A stretch of DNA of 32,473 nucleotides from JAKSSE01 sp045597645 (GTDB lineage: Bacteria; Bacillota; Clostridia; Lachnospirales; Lachnospiraceae), in assembly GCA_045597645.1 (NCBI GenBank), contig JAZLKM010000054.1:1-32473 (forward strand). Direction: 5' to 3'. The notes under the pieces were generated by a model. The model was not told the DNA's origin, made no database searches, and saw nothing but the letters and a program-made list of their open reading frames with translations. A program made the position numbers and the translations under genes. Of this stretch, positions 10,803 to 19,245 are shown one piece after another. The number at the start of each line of letters is the position of its first letter. The stretch's first letter is position 1.

Positions 10803-11504
10803 ATGAGCTTTGTTGAATTTAAGAATGTTGGAAAAGTCTATAAGACAGGCGAGCTTGAGATTAGAGCACTTCACGATGTGAATTTCTCAGTGGAAAAGGG
10901 CGAGTTCTGTGTAATAGTAGGTGCTTCTGGCGCAGGTAAGACTACGATACTTAACATATTAGGTGGTATGGATACTGCCAGCGAAGGACAGGTCCTTCTG
11001 GATGGAAATGAGATTACAGGCTATGGCAAGAGACAGCTTACTGCCTATAGGCGATACGACGTTGGATTTGTTTTCCAGTTCTACAATCTGGTACAGAATC
11101 TTACAGCGAGGGAAAATGTGGAACTAGCAGCGCAGATATGTAAGGAACCACTGTCGGCTGACAGTGTGCTTGCTGAGGTTGGGCTGGCAGACAGAATGGG
11201 GAATTTTCCAGCGCAGCTGTCGGGAGGCGAGCAGCAGCGTGTAGCTATTGCCAGGGCTCTTGCCAAAAATCCTAAACTTTTACTGTGCGATGAGCCCACA
11301 GGTGCGTTGGACTTTGTGACGGGCAAGGCTGTCCTTAAGCTTTTGCAGGATACCTGCAGGCAGAAGGGAAAGACAGTGATTGTCATCACTCACAATCAGG
11401 CACTAACAGCTATGGCTGACAGGGTGATTACAGTTAAAAACGGCACAATTGTTGATGAACGAATCAACAAGGAAATAGTGGATATTGAAGATATTGATTG
11501 GTAA
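10803..11504 (+). CDS. ABC transporter ATP-binding protein, MacB/LolD type
   Basis: ATP-hydrolysing subunit of an ABC transporter that would drive the FtsX-like permease encoded next. Seen: Walker A GASGAGKTT, Q-loop VFQFYNL, signature LSGGEQQRVAIARAL, Walker B LLLCDEPTGALD and the H-loop VITHN. The length of about 233 residues is normal for the MacB/LolD/FtsE group. I chose the ATG at 10803 because MSFVEFKNVGKVYK matches how these proteins begin. An in-frame TTG at 10785 would add six residues. Neither start has a well-placed ribosome site; a GGAG lies far upstream near 10755. The permease starts 18 bases after the stop, so the two genes are almost certainly one operon. Such pairs export peptides, antibiotics or lipids or act on the cell envelope; the substrate cannot be read here. 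Confidence 0.9.
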   Translation: MSFVEFKNVGKVYKTGELEIRALHDVNFSVEKGEFCVIVGASGAGKTTILNILGGMDTASEGQVLLDGNEITGYGKRQLTAYRRYDVGFVFQFYNLVQNLTARENVELAAQICKEPLSADSVLAEVGLADRMGNFPAQLSGGEQQRVAIARALAKNPKLLLCDEPTGALDFVTGKAVLKLLQDTCRQKGKTVIVITHNQALTAMADRVITVKNGTIVDERINKEIVDIEDIDW

Positions 11505-11522
11505 GGAATTAGTACTTTTAAG

Positions 11523-14500
11523 ATGAAACGCAGGATTTGGACATCAACAATTAGAGAGATAAAGCAGAGCTTCGGGCGATACATTGCTATTTTGGCTATA
11601 GTGGCGCTCGGAGTGGGCTTTTTCGCTGGATTAAAGTGTACGCAACCCGTAATGCTGGCCACTATGGAGGAGTATTTTGACAGGACACAGTTTTTTGACT
11701 ATCGAATGCTCTCATCGATGGGATATGACCAGGAAGCGGTGGAGCAGATAGCTGGGACTGAAGGCTGCAGAGCTGCTGAAGGAGCATTGTCCTTTGATAT
11801 TATTGTGTCAGATTTTGAGGGTGAAATCGAGATACTTAAAGCGCATAGCATTACTGAAGACATTAACAAAATTGTGCTCGTAGAAGGCCGCATGCCACAG
11901 GCTGACGACGAGTGTCTGGTAGATGCAAATTATTACGGAAGCAAGTTTATAGGCAGTACACTGACTTTTACAGATGAAAATACCGATGAGGATGTGGAGC
12001 ACTTTGCATATTCTGAGTATAAGGTGGTGGGCCGCTGTAAATCTCCGTTGTATGTACAGTATGAGAGGGGAAATACGGCACTTGGTGACGGTGTATTAGA
12101 CGGCTTTATGTATCTAAACAGGTCTGGCTTTGCAGATGATTTTTTCACAGAAATCTATGTAAAGCTGGATGAGGATAAGCCTCTTTACAGCAAGGCTGCG
12201 GATGCTTTGTATGATAAATATGACCCGATATACGAGGCGGTCGGTGATGAGGCGGCAGCAGCCAGGTTCGAAAGGGTGGTGGCAGATGCGAGGACAGAGC
12301 TTGCGGATGCCAAGGAAGAACTAGAAGATAAGGAAGCTGAGGCTAAGGAAGAACTTGCAGATGCTAAATCTAAGCTGGATGACGGTGCTAAGGAACTAGA
12401 AGATGCAAAAATAGAGCTTGCAGATGCTAAGACAGAGATTGAAAAAAATGAAAAGAAGCTGGCGGATGCTAAAAAAGAGTTAGAGGATGCCAGGGTCGAG
12501 TTAGATGCAGCTCGCATTCTTTGGGATAATAATAAGGTTATGTATGACTCTGGCGAGGTGGATAACCAGCTGCAGGTGGCCGCATCAGCTATTTCTCAAG
12601 GAGAGGAGCAACTTGCCGGTGCGAAGGCGCAGCTAGACAGCTCTAAGGCACAGTTGGATGCCACTTGGGCTCAACTCGAAGGCGCTAGAGCCCAGCTTGA
12701 TAATAGCAAGACACTGCTGGACAGCAGTAAGGCCCAGCTTGATCAGTTAGAGGCGGCAGTGTCGATGTATGGTGATATGGCACCGCCGGAACTTTTGGCG
12801 CAGTATGAGGCAGGAGTGGCTCAATACGAGGCGGGAAAAGCAGGCTACGAAGCTGGAGTGGCCCAGTATGAGGCGGGGCTTGTAGCATATGAAGCAGGAC
12901 GAAGCCAATATGAGGCAGGACTTGCTCAATATAACGAGGCTTCAAGAGCGCTGTCACAGGGGCATTCTGAGTTGGCGACTTCTGCGGGGCAGTACTATGC
13001 TGGTAGGCAGACACTGCAGGATATGGCAGCTGTGCTGGCGGAAAACGAAGCCAAGTATCAGGAGGGCTTTGAGGAGTATCAAGATGGTGTTCAGAAATTA
13101 AATGATGGAAAGCAGAAGTATCTTGATGGCCTCAGGGAGTATGAGGATGGCCTCAAGGAGTACGAGGACGGTCTAAAGGAATATGATGACGCATTGAAGG
13201 AATTCAATGAGGAAATCGCAGATGCAAAAAGCAAGCTTGCAGATGCTCAGGAAGAGCTTGATGATCTGGAGGAGGCAGAGTCCTTTGTACTAGGCAGAGA
13301 TACGAATGTGGGCTATGTGTGCTTCGAGTCAGATTCTGGAATAGTGGATGGAATCTCAGACGTTTTCCCTGTATTTTTCTTCCTCGTGGCAGCGCTGGTC
13401 TGCGTTACAACAATGAATAGAATGGTGGAGGAGCAGCGTACTCAGATTGGAGTGCTCAAGGCTTTGGGATATAGCGCTGCAACCATTATGGGAAAATATA
13501 TGGTGTATTCTGGCTCTGCTGCTGTGTTTGGAGCAGCGCTTGGTTTTGCTGGAGGCACGATGCTTTTTCCAGCCGCTATATGGTATGCCTACGGCATGAT
13601 GTATAACATAGGCGGATTTGTATATGTATTCAATACGCCGGCTGCTGTTATTGGCATAATTGTGGCTCTAGTATGCTCGATTGGTACAACTTTCCTGTCT
13701 TGTAGAGTGCAGCTGTCAGAGATGGCTGCAGAATTAATGCGTCCGAAGGCACCTAAGCCTGGAAAACGTATTTTCCTGGAATACATTCCGTTTATATGGA
13801 ACCGCCTTAGCTTCCTCCGAAAGGTGTCTATGCGCAACATTTTCCGATACAAGAAGAGATTTTTCATGATGATATTTGGAATATCGGGGTGCTCGGCTCT
13901 TTTGGTGGCTGGCTTTGGCATCAAGGATAGTGTCACAAATGTTGCTAACCAACAGTACGCCAACATTGAATTGCATGATATCGGGCTTACATTGACTAAG
14001 GCCGCGGACGGAGAAGTGGAGGTACTGTCTGACATGGGGTACACCACCGACGACTATTTGCTGTTCTACCAGACTACGGTGGATATGATTGCTGATGGTG
14101 GCACTAAGAGCATGTATGCGATGGTATTGGACGATGATGCTAACCTTGATGGCTTTTTGAGCCTACACACTGATAAGGGAGAGCCGCTGCCGATACCTGG
14201 CGAGGGAGAAGCGATTATCAATAAGAAGATGTCAGAGCACTATAATATAGCTGTAGGTGATGAAATCTGCTTAAGAGATGGTGACATGAATGAGATGCCT
14301 GTTAAAGTAGTGGGCATAAATGAAAATTATATTTACAACTACACATACATCAGTGCATCTACCTATGAGAAGGCGGCTGGAAAGAAGGCACCGAAAAAGA
14401 CGGTGTATCTCAATGCTCATGAGGGCGAGGATCAGCACGAACTGTCAGCGGCGCTTATGAATACCGGTGATGTAGCTGCCATTTCCATAAATTCAGACCT

Positions 14501-14933
14501 TCTTGAGCGTGTGGACAGCATGATGGCTAGCATGAATATCATTGTGCTTCTGGTAATTATTAGCGGAGCAGGTCTGGCTTTTGTTGTACTTTATAATCTT
14601 ACTAATATTAATATCACCGAGCGTATCAGAGAGATTGCAACTATTAAGGTGCTGGGCTTCTATAGACGAGAGGCGGAGCAGTACGTGTTTAGAGAAAATA
14701 TTCTCCTGGCGATTATTGGAGCTGCGGTAGGGCTTGGGCTTGGAAAATTGTTGCATGGTTTCGTTATGAAGAATCTGGTTATCGACCTTATTTTCTTTAA
14801 TTCGAGAGTGAGCTTTTGGAGCTTTATGTACAGCTTTGGGTTGACTGTTATTTTTGCAATTGCTGTTAACTTGTTCATGGGGCCAAAGCTAGATAAGGTC
14901 AGTATGACAGAGAGCTTGAAGAGTGTGGATTAA
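11523..14933 (+). CDS. ABC transporter permease, FtsX/MacB-like, with long heptad coiled coil
   Basis: Membrane partner of the preceding ATPase, 1,136 residues. Seen: an N-terminal membrane helix (about 20-40), an extracytoplasmic part, a very long helical region (about 250-600), membrane segments near 614-634, 660-690 and 700-727 forming the first FtsX core, a second N-proximal helix near 780-800, an extracytoplasmic domain, and three final helices (about 1003-1026, 1058-1080, 1097-1120) forming the second FtsX core (VLYNLTNINITERIREIATIKVLGF). The helical region has strict seven-residue repeats: ELADAKE-like (259-330), AQLDSSK-like (about 365-412), QYEAGVA-like (427-475) and EYEDGLK-like (518-560). 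This resembles Firmicutes permeases with a long extracytoplasmic coiled coil between FtsX cores. Substrate unknown. A ribosome site (AAGGA) lies 12-16 bases before the ATG. Confidence 0.88.
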   Translation: MKRRIWTSTIREIKQSFGRYIAILAIVALGVGFFAGLKCTQPVMLATMEEYFDRTQFFDYRMLSSMGYDQEAVEQIAGTEGCRAAEGALSFDIIVSDFEGEIEILKAHSITEDINKIVLVEGRMPQADDECLVDANYYGSKFIGSTLTFTDENTDEDVEHFAYSEYKVVGRCKSPLYVQYERGNTALGDGVLDGFMYLNRSGFADDFFTEIYVKLDEDKPLYSKAADALYDKYDPIYEAVGDEAAAARFERVVADARTELADAKEELEDKEAEAKEELADAKSKLDDGAKELEDAKIELADAKTEIEKNEKKLADAKKELEDARVELDAARILWDNNKVMYDSGEVDNQLQVAASAISQGEEQLAGAKAQLDSSKAQLDATWAQLEGARAQLDNSKTLLDSSKAQLDQLEAAVSMYGDMAPPELLAQYEAGVAQYEAGKAGYEAGVAQYEAGLVAYEAGRSQYEAGLAQYNEASRALSQGHSELATSAGQYYAGRQTLQDMAAVLAENEAKYQEGFEEYQDGVQKLNDGKQKYLDGLREYEDGLKEYEDGLKEYDDALKEFNEEIADAKSKLADAQEELDDLEEAESFVLGRDTNVGYVCFESDSGIVDGISDVFPVFFFLVAALVCVTTMNRMVEEQRTQIGVLKALGYSAATIMGKYMVYSGSAAVFGAALGFAGGTMLFPAAIWYAYGMMYNIGGFVYVFNTPAAVIGIIVALVCSIGTTFLSCRVQLSEMAAELMRPKAPKPGKRIFLEYIPFIWNRLSFLRKVSMRNIFRYKKRFFMMIFGISGCSALLVAGFGIKDSVTNVANQQYANIELHDIGLTLTKAADGEVEVLSDMGYTTDDYLLFYQTTVDMIADGGTKSMYAMVLDDDANLDGFLSLHTDKGEPLPIPGEGEAIINKKMSEHYNIAVGDEICLRDGDMNEMPVKVVGINENYIYNYTYISASTYEKAAGKKAPKKTVYLNAHEGEDQHELSAALMNTGDVAAISINSDLLERVDSMMASMNIIVLLVIISGAGLAFVVLYNLTNINITERIREIATIKVLGFYRREAEQYVFRENILLAIIGAAVGLGLGKLLHGFVMKNLVIDLIFFNSRVSFWSFMYSFGLTVIFAIAVNLFMGPKLDKVSMTESLKSVD

Positions 14934-14954
14934 AGCTTAGGCGTTGTGCTCTAT

Positions 14955-14960
14955 TATAAT
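14955..14960 (+). promoter_or_regulatory. Possible -10 box upstream of the lyase-like gene
   Basis: A perfect TATAAT stands alone in an AT-rich stretch 20 bases after the permease stop. No good -35 box is found 17 bases upstream, so this is weak evidence for a promoter reading into the repeat region and the 15140 gene. Confidence 0.25.
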
Positions 14961-14990
14961 TTTAACTATCACCTGTTATGCGTAGGGAGT

Positions 14991-15125
14991 GCGATATGTT
15001 TGAAAAGAACGTTCAATAACGATAAGCTTCCTATGAGAGGCATGGAATACGATATGTTGGAAAAAGAGTGTGCAGGGACGATAAATTTCCTATTAGAGGT
15101 AGCAAATGCGACGTGTAGGAATACG
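14991..15125 (+). repeat. Imperfect 58-bp tandem repeat, about 2.3 copies
   Basis: GATATGTT-x-GAAAA at 14993 recurs at 15051. It is followed at matching distances by ACGATAA and by TTCCTAT-x-AGAGG, so whole 58-bp units align. A third partial copy (GACGTGTAGGAA) starts at 15110. The repeat fills the space in front of the 15140 gene. A 65-codon open frame (14946-15143) crosses it, but it looks incidental. Confidence 0.75.
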
Positions 15126-15139
15126 AAAGGTGAGCGGAT

Positions 15140-17632
15140 ATGAAGGACGTAAAGATCTGGATTGACAAGCTATACAAATATGATTTGAAGGATGAAGCTT
15201 GCAGCGTGGCGGTGCCGTTTGCGGAGGGTGAGCTCAAAGCGGATGAAGTGTCGAGCCTTACTGTAGATGGACGTTTTGTGCAGGCGAAGCCCACTGCACT
15301 CTGGCCGGATGGAACGGTGAAATATCTCTATGTGGATTTTCTGGCGGACATTCCTGCAAATAAGTCTTTTTGCTTGACAATGAATCTTAATAATGAATCT
15401 GGTTCAAAAAAAGCTTCAAACGCAGATGCTGGGGACTGCAGAGTGGAGACTTCGCTAGAATGTAATTTGACGGATGAGCAGGTAACTCTTCAGACCGACT
15501 ATAAAAAGTCCGATGACAAAAAGATCGATATTTTTTCTGTTGAGGTGACTCAACATGATGATAGCTTTACGATATTTAACGGAGCAGTAGAATTTACTTT
15601 AAAAAATAATTCAAACTCAATATTTGCATCACTAAGCTATGGAAGTAAAACATACTTGGCAGATCAGTTCGTCGGACCTATATTGGGCTATAAAGGCCAT
15701 GAATACGGGATTTCTATTGAAAAATGGACGATAATCTCGAGTGGTCCGGTTAAGCTTGTCGCTTTGGGTGAAGGATGTTACAACCAAAGTTTTCGTTTCA
15801 CTGTACGTATAACTGCATGGGCTGGCAAGGAGTATCTGGACCTGTCATTTAGGTTATTTAACGATACTATGGAGGAGCTGATACCGGATTGTTGGAATTT
15901 TTATATCAAAAGGAGACCTGACGGGGAGCTTGATCCTAGTCTGAACGCTGTGAGCAATCAAAAGCTTGACTCGACTGGTTGTGGCGATATGAATAAGGGT
16001 GAATCTAAGGAGGAAACCCTATCTTTCCAGACTACAGGAACCGGAAATCTGGCTGAAATTGAAAAGACGATTACCAAATGCAACCCACGAGGCGTTCGTA
16101 CTTTGTATGGTATTTCAAACTATAAGACTAGATTTGCAATATCTGGAAGCGGGGATGAAGTGTCTGGGCGTATCAGCGCAGATTTTTTGATAAGCGAAGC
16201 TAATGAGCATTTTGCTGAGGTGCATTATGGCACGTTTATGGCTGATGTGACGGATTCAAATGGTGGACTGTGTGCTACTGTTTTCCAAGCTCAGCAGAAT
16301 TTTCCAAAGGCAATTAAGGCTGACGCCGAAGGATTGTATGTCTATTTGATACCACAGGGAGAGGATAAGGTGCTATTCTCATCAGGTATGGCAAGGACTC
16401 AACGCGTTCAGCTACATTTTCATGATGCAGAAGAGCCGATAGAGATGATTGACAATAGAAGTCTGATTTACCAGACTCCAATATGTCCGTATGTTGCGCC
16501 GGAGCTATTTAAAGCAGCTAAGGTGTTCCCTGACATTGTGTCTGATTTTGCAAAGGCAAACGATGATGTGGAGCTGGCCTTGATTGCAAAGGCTGACTCT
16601 CATGGCAGAGCTTATGGCATGATGAACTGGGGGGATTTTCCAGACTCAAACTACACTGCCCAGGGACGTGGCGGCGGTAGGCTTGTATGGACCAACAATG
16701 AATACGATTACCCGCATGCAATGTTTATGATGCATGCTAGGACTGGAGTGAGGAGATTTTTGGACTATGCAAAAGTGGCTGCGTGGCATTGGATGGATGT
16801 GGACGTGTGCCATTACAGCACGGATTCGCTGCGCATTGGTGGGCAGTGGGAACACACTGCAGGTCATAATGGCGGTTCTGGTGAGACGTCCATTGGTGTC
16901 ATGGTGTGCAGCCATGAATGGGTGGAAGGACTTCTGGATTTGTGGCATTTTACAGGCGATGAGGAGGCCTTGACCACGGCTATGGGCATCGGCGAAAACG
17001 TACTGCGACTGCTAGATACACCCATGTATCAGAAGGCTGGAGAAGCAAACGCAAGGGAGACAGGGTGGGCATTGCGAACACTAGTTGCTCTCTATTTAGA
17101 GACCAATGACAAGAAGTGGCTGGGGAAATGTGAAATGATTTTGGACCAGTTTAAGGAGTGGAGAGATAAGTATGGCGCCTGGCTTGCGCCATATACGGAC
17201 AACACAGTTATACGCGTTGGATTCATGATTTCTGTTGCACTCGGCAGTATTATGCGTTACTACAGAGTATTTCCTGACGATGAGCTTAAGAAAATGATGC
17301 TGACAGCTGTGGATGATTTGGTTCAGAATTTTCAGAATCCGTACGGGCTTTTCTACTACAAGGAGCTCCCGAGTTTGCAGAGAAACGGTAATAATACGCT
17401 TCTTCTGGAAGCTATGTATATCGGATATGAGTTAACTGGTGATAAATCTTATCTTGAAGCAGGGCTTAGGACATTTTGGGCAAATATTAGGACTGACGCG
17501 AAATATGAGGGCACTAAGCGTATTGCGGAGGACGCGGTGCTTGTAGGCGCTTCGCCAACTAAAAATTTCGCGCAAAGCTTTCTGCCACTAGTGCAATTCT
17601 ATAATGCTGCGGTAGCTGAGGGATTGGTGTAG
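15140..17632 (+). CDS. PcRGLX/YetA-like protein, rhamnogalacturonan-lyase related
   Basis: An 830-residue protein. The N-terminal part (about 20-75: VPFAEGEL, VDGRFVQAKPTALWPDGTVKYLYVDF) matches my memory of the RIFT-barrel start of PcRGLX/YetA-like proteins, a group that includes the exo-rhamnogalacturonan lyases of family PL26. The second half is helical and rich in aromatic and histidine residues (YGMMNWGDFPDSNY, WEHTAGHNGGSGETSIG, HEWVEGLLDLWHFTGD), as expected for an alpha/alpha-toroid sugar-binding domain. There is no signal peptide, so it would act in the cytoplasm, perhaps on imported oligosaccharides. The start follows AAAGGTGAG nine bases upstream. No sugar transporter or other glycan gene is adjacent, so the substrate is inferred only from the family. 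It could be a lyase or a non-catalytic relative. Confidence 0.7.
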   Translation: MKDVKIWIDKLYKYDLKDEACSVAVPFAEGELKADEVSSLTVDGRFVQAKPTALWPDGTVKYLYVDFLADIPANKSFCLTMNLNNESGSKKASNADAGDCRVETSLECNLTDEQVTLQTDYKKSDDKKIDIFSVEVTQHDDSFTIFNGAVEFTLKNNSNSIFASLSYGSKTYLADQFVGPILGYKGHEYGISIEKWTIISSGPVKLVALGEGCYNQSFRFTVRITAWAGKEYLDLSFRLFNDTMEELIPDCWNFYIKRRPDGELDPSLNAVSNQKLDSTGCGDMNKGESKEETLSFQTTGTGNLAEIEKTITKCNPRGVRTLYGISNYKTRFAISGSGDEVSGRISADFLISEANEHFAEVHYGTFMADVTDSNGGLCATVFQAQQNFPKAIKADAEGLYVYLIPQGEDKVLFSSGMARTQRVQLHFHDAEEPIEMIDNRSLIYQTPICPYVAPELFKAAKVFPDIVSDFAKANDDVELALIAKADSHGRAYGMMNWGDFPDSNYTAQGRGGGRLVWTNNEYDYPHAMFMMHARTGVRRFLDYAKVAAWHWMDVDVCHYSTDSLRIGGQWEHTAGHNGGSGETSIGVMVCSHEWVEGLLDLWHFTGDEEALTTAMGIGENVLRLLDTPMYQKAGEANARETGWALRTLVALYLETNDKKWLGKCEMILDQFKEWRDKYGAWLAPYTDNTVIRVGFMISVALGSIMRYYRVFPDDELKKMMLTAVDDLVQNFQNPYGLFYYKELPSLQRNGNNTLLLEAMYIGYELTGDKSYLEAGLRTFWANIRTDAKYEGTKRIAEDAVLVGASPTKNFAQSFLPLVQFYNAAVAEGLV

Positions 17633-17680
17633 AGAGTATAAGGCTTTGACTTGGCGATACAAGCTTTTGAAATAATGAAA

Positions 17681-17740
17681 TGTAGTTGGATTGTGGTTGG
17701 AATGTAGTTGGATTGTAGTTGGAATGTAGTTGGATTGTAC
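17681..17740. repeat. 11-bp tandem microrepeat TGTAGTTGGAW
   Basis: TGTAGTTGGAT/A is repeated with exact 11-bp steps at 17681, 17692 (TGTGG variant), 17703, 17714 and 17725. The sixth step, at 17736, is the first TGTACA of the long array that follows, so the microrepeat joins the array edge without a gap. Confidence 0.85.
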
Positions 17741-18204
17741 ATATGTAGCCTATGGGCATACATATGTACAATTTTTTGTTGCTTTATGGGGTCTTTTGTA
17801 CATTTTCTACGATGCTTGTTGTTTAATGTACAATCCAGCGCGGTTCTGGGGGCAGGATTGTACATAAACTCCCGCGAGCCGCGCCAAATGTACAATTAGA
17901 GTGAGTTCTGGAAATGTGATTGTACATAAAGAACCGGATGTTGCGTGAAATGTACAATTAATGAGAACTTCGGAAGCTAGATTGTATATAAAGAACCGGA
18001 TGTTGCTTGAAATGTACAAATAATGAGAGCCGCGGAAGCTAGATTGTACATAAAGAGCCGGATGTTGCGTGAAATGTACAAATAATGAGAACCGCGGAAG
18101 CTAGATTGTACATAAAGAGCCGCGAGCCGCGCCAAATGTACAATCCACGTCAGTTTAGGAACTGGAATTGTACATTTAACGCAACTCTGGTTGAAGAATA
18201 TACA
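17736..18204. repeat. TGTACA array 1: 16 sites at alternating 30/32-bp steps
   Basis: TGTACA starts at 17736, 17765, 17797, 17827, 17859, 17889, 17921, 17951, 17983 (TGTATA), 18013, 18045, 18075, 18107, 18137, 18169 and 18199 (TATACA). After a first 29-bp step, the spacing is exactly 32, 30, 32, 30 to the end, a 62-bp period. Flanks alternate too: sites read AAATGTACAA or ATTGTACATAAA, which are near reverse complements, so neighbouring sites face each other. Segments between sites vary: early ones differ, while three central ones share ATGAGA-x-C-x-CGGAAGCTAG. The last site lies 3 bases beyond the nuclease stop codon. This accounts for the 575-base gap between genes. It is not a CRISPR array: the repeats are too short and the intervening segments recur. 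Confidence 0.9.
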
Positions 18205-18207
18205 ATA

Positions 18208-18990
18208 TCACATATTTTTAATTTTCCTTACCATGTGGTAGACATCATCAGGATCGAGTGGAGAGCTCCCGGATTCAAAAGTCATTAACAGGCTCTCATT
18301 TGGGTTATATCCACATGTGGTGAAAAGAGATATTTTATCAATTGTTTTTCGCATATATTCTGGGTTGTCTACCATTCCAAAATGTTCCCAATATATAACG
18401 TTTCCGGACCTGGGGCACAAAATTGTAAAATCGGGATAAAAAGTATATCCGTTAAGTGTTAGGGCACACTCATAGCGATAAGGTATATTATTCTCGAAGA
18501 GAGTATTGGCGATAAATTGTTCTGATTTTGATCTTACCAAATGCCCTGCTTTTGTCTTGTGCTTTAGTGCATCAAGGTGATTAGGGTTGTGCTCAAAATT
18601 GGCTGACTGCCAGTTGCTAGAATCGTTGTTTTTCAAATTTCCGAGTATATAAGGCATGTAAGCGGAATCTGGCGCTAACAGCGCTTCACTTCCTCCGTGC
18701 TTTTCCAGCTCATCACGCATTTTGATGAACTGAAGATTTTGGCTGGTGAGTTCTTTGATTCGTAGCTCGTGAAACATTTTTGAAGCCAAGCCGCAAGCTA
18801 TATGACGATCTTTTCGTTTTATATATGTTAATAAACCTTTATTGCTTAGAAATGCGCGAACGTATTTACCGTTTCTTGTGCATACGATTTTTCCGTCTGG
18901 AAGCTTAGGGATTTTTTTGAGTGCGGCAGTGTGTATTGCTATATTATTTTGATTTTTGGTTATTTCATAATCGATAGATTCTACTGTCAT
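18208..18990 (-). CDS. PD-(D/E)XK nuclease-like protein, uncharacterised
   Basis: A 260-residue protein starting at 18990, where AGGAGG stands four bases before the ATG; the same frame extends further upstream but without such a site. Seen: an N-terminal region with LPDGKIVCTRNGKYVRAFLS and TYIKRKDRHIACGLASKM, a helical middle part, and a C-terminal nuclease-like core: RSKSEQFIA (E157), YECALTLNG, YPDFTI (D187), IYWEHFGM (E202, H203), then a predicted helix and LLMTFES. The order E...PDF...WEH fits the restriction-endonuclease-like fold, with His in place of the usual Lys after the last acid. Similar proteins occur in Clostridia as hypothetical proteins; I know of no tested function. It is divergent from the J-domain gene, and array 1 begins 3 bases after its stop. 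Nuclease activity is an inference. Confidence 0.75.
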   Translation of the reverse strand: MTVESIDYEITKNQNNIAIHTAALKKIPKLPDGKIVCTRNGKYVRAFLSNKGLLTYIKRKDRHIACGLASKMFHELRIKELTSQNLQFIKMRDELEKHGGSEALLAPDSAYMPYILGNLKNNDSSNWQSANFEHNPNHLDALKHKTKAGHLVRSKSEQFIANTLFENNIPYRYECALTLNGYTFYPDFTILCPRSGNVIYWEHFGMVDNPEYMRKTIDKISLFTTCGYNPNESLLMTFESGSSPLDPDDVYHMVRKIKNM

Positions 18991-19190
18991 AGGACCTCCT
19001 ATTATTGAGTGGGTCATAAAATTCGTTGCAAAGTAAAATGTAATGTGTGTAATTACTAGCCTTAAATTAGAATTAATCACACAAAACAATATTAGAATAT
19101 AGGGAGATTTGTTGCACGAAAGGTGCATCGATTTGCTGCTTAGATGATGTGTATGATATATCAACTGTGTTAGAAAGTCAAACGAACTTT

Positions 19191-19225
19191 TTGTGAATAA
19201 AATAAGACTTTCGGCCTATTCACAA
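19191..19225. promoter_or_regulatory. Operator-like inverted repeat between the divergent island genes
   Basis: Perfect 9-bp arms TTGTGAATA (19191-19199) and TATTCACAA (19217-19225) are separated by 17 bases. The element lies in the 255-291-base divergent control region, near the J-domain gene. The left arm with its flank (TTTGTGAATAAAA) resembles the array half-site ATTGTACATAAA. It could bind a dimeric regulator or form a cruciform or hairpin. Confidence 0.5.
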
Positions 19226-19245
19226 GGCACACTACATCTAGTATT

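Noticed and set aside
14946..15143. 65-codon frame before the lyase-like gene
   Set aside because: It lacks a ribosome site, is built from the 58-bp tandem repeat, and overlaps the start of the next gene.
18991..19164. 58-residue N-terminal extension of the nuclease-like protein
   Set aside because: The AGGAGG just before 18990 defines the start. The extension has no ribosome site and covers the likely promoter region.
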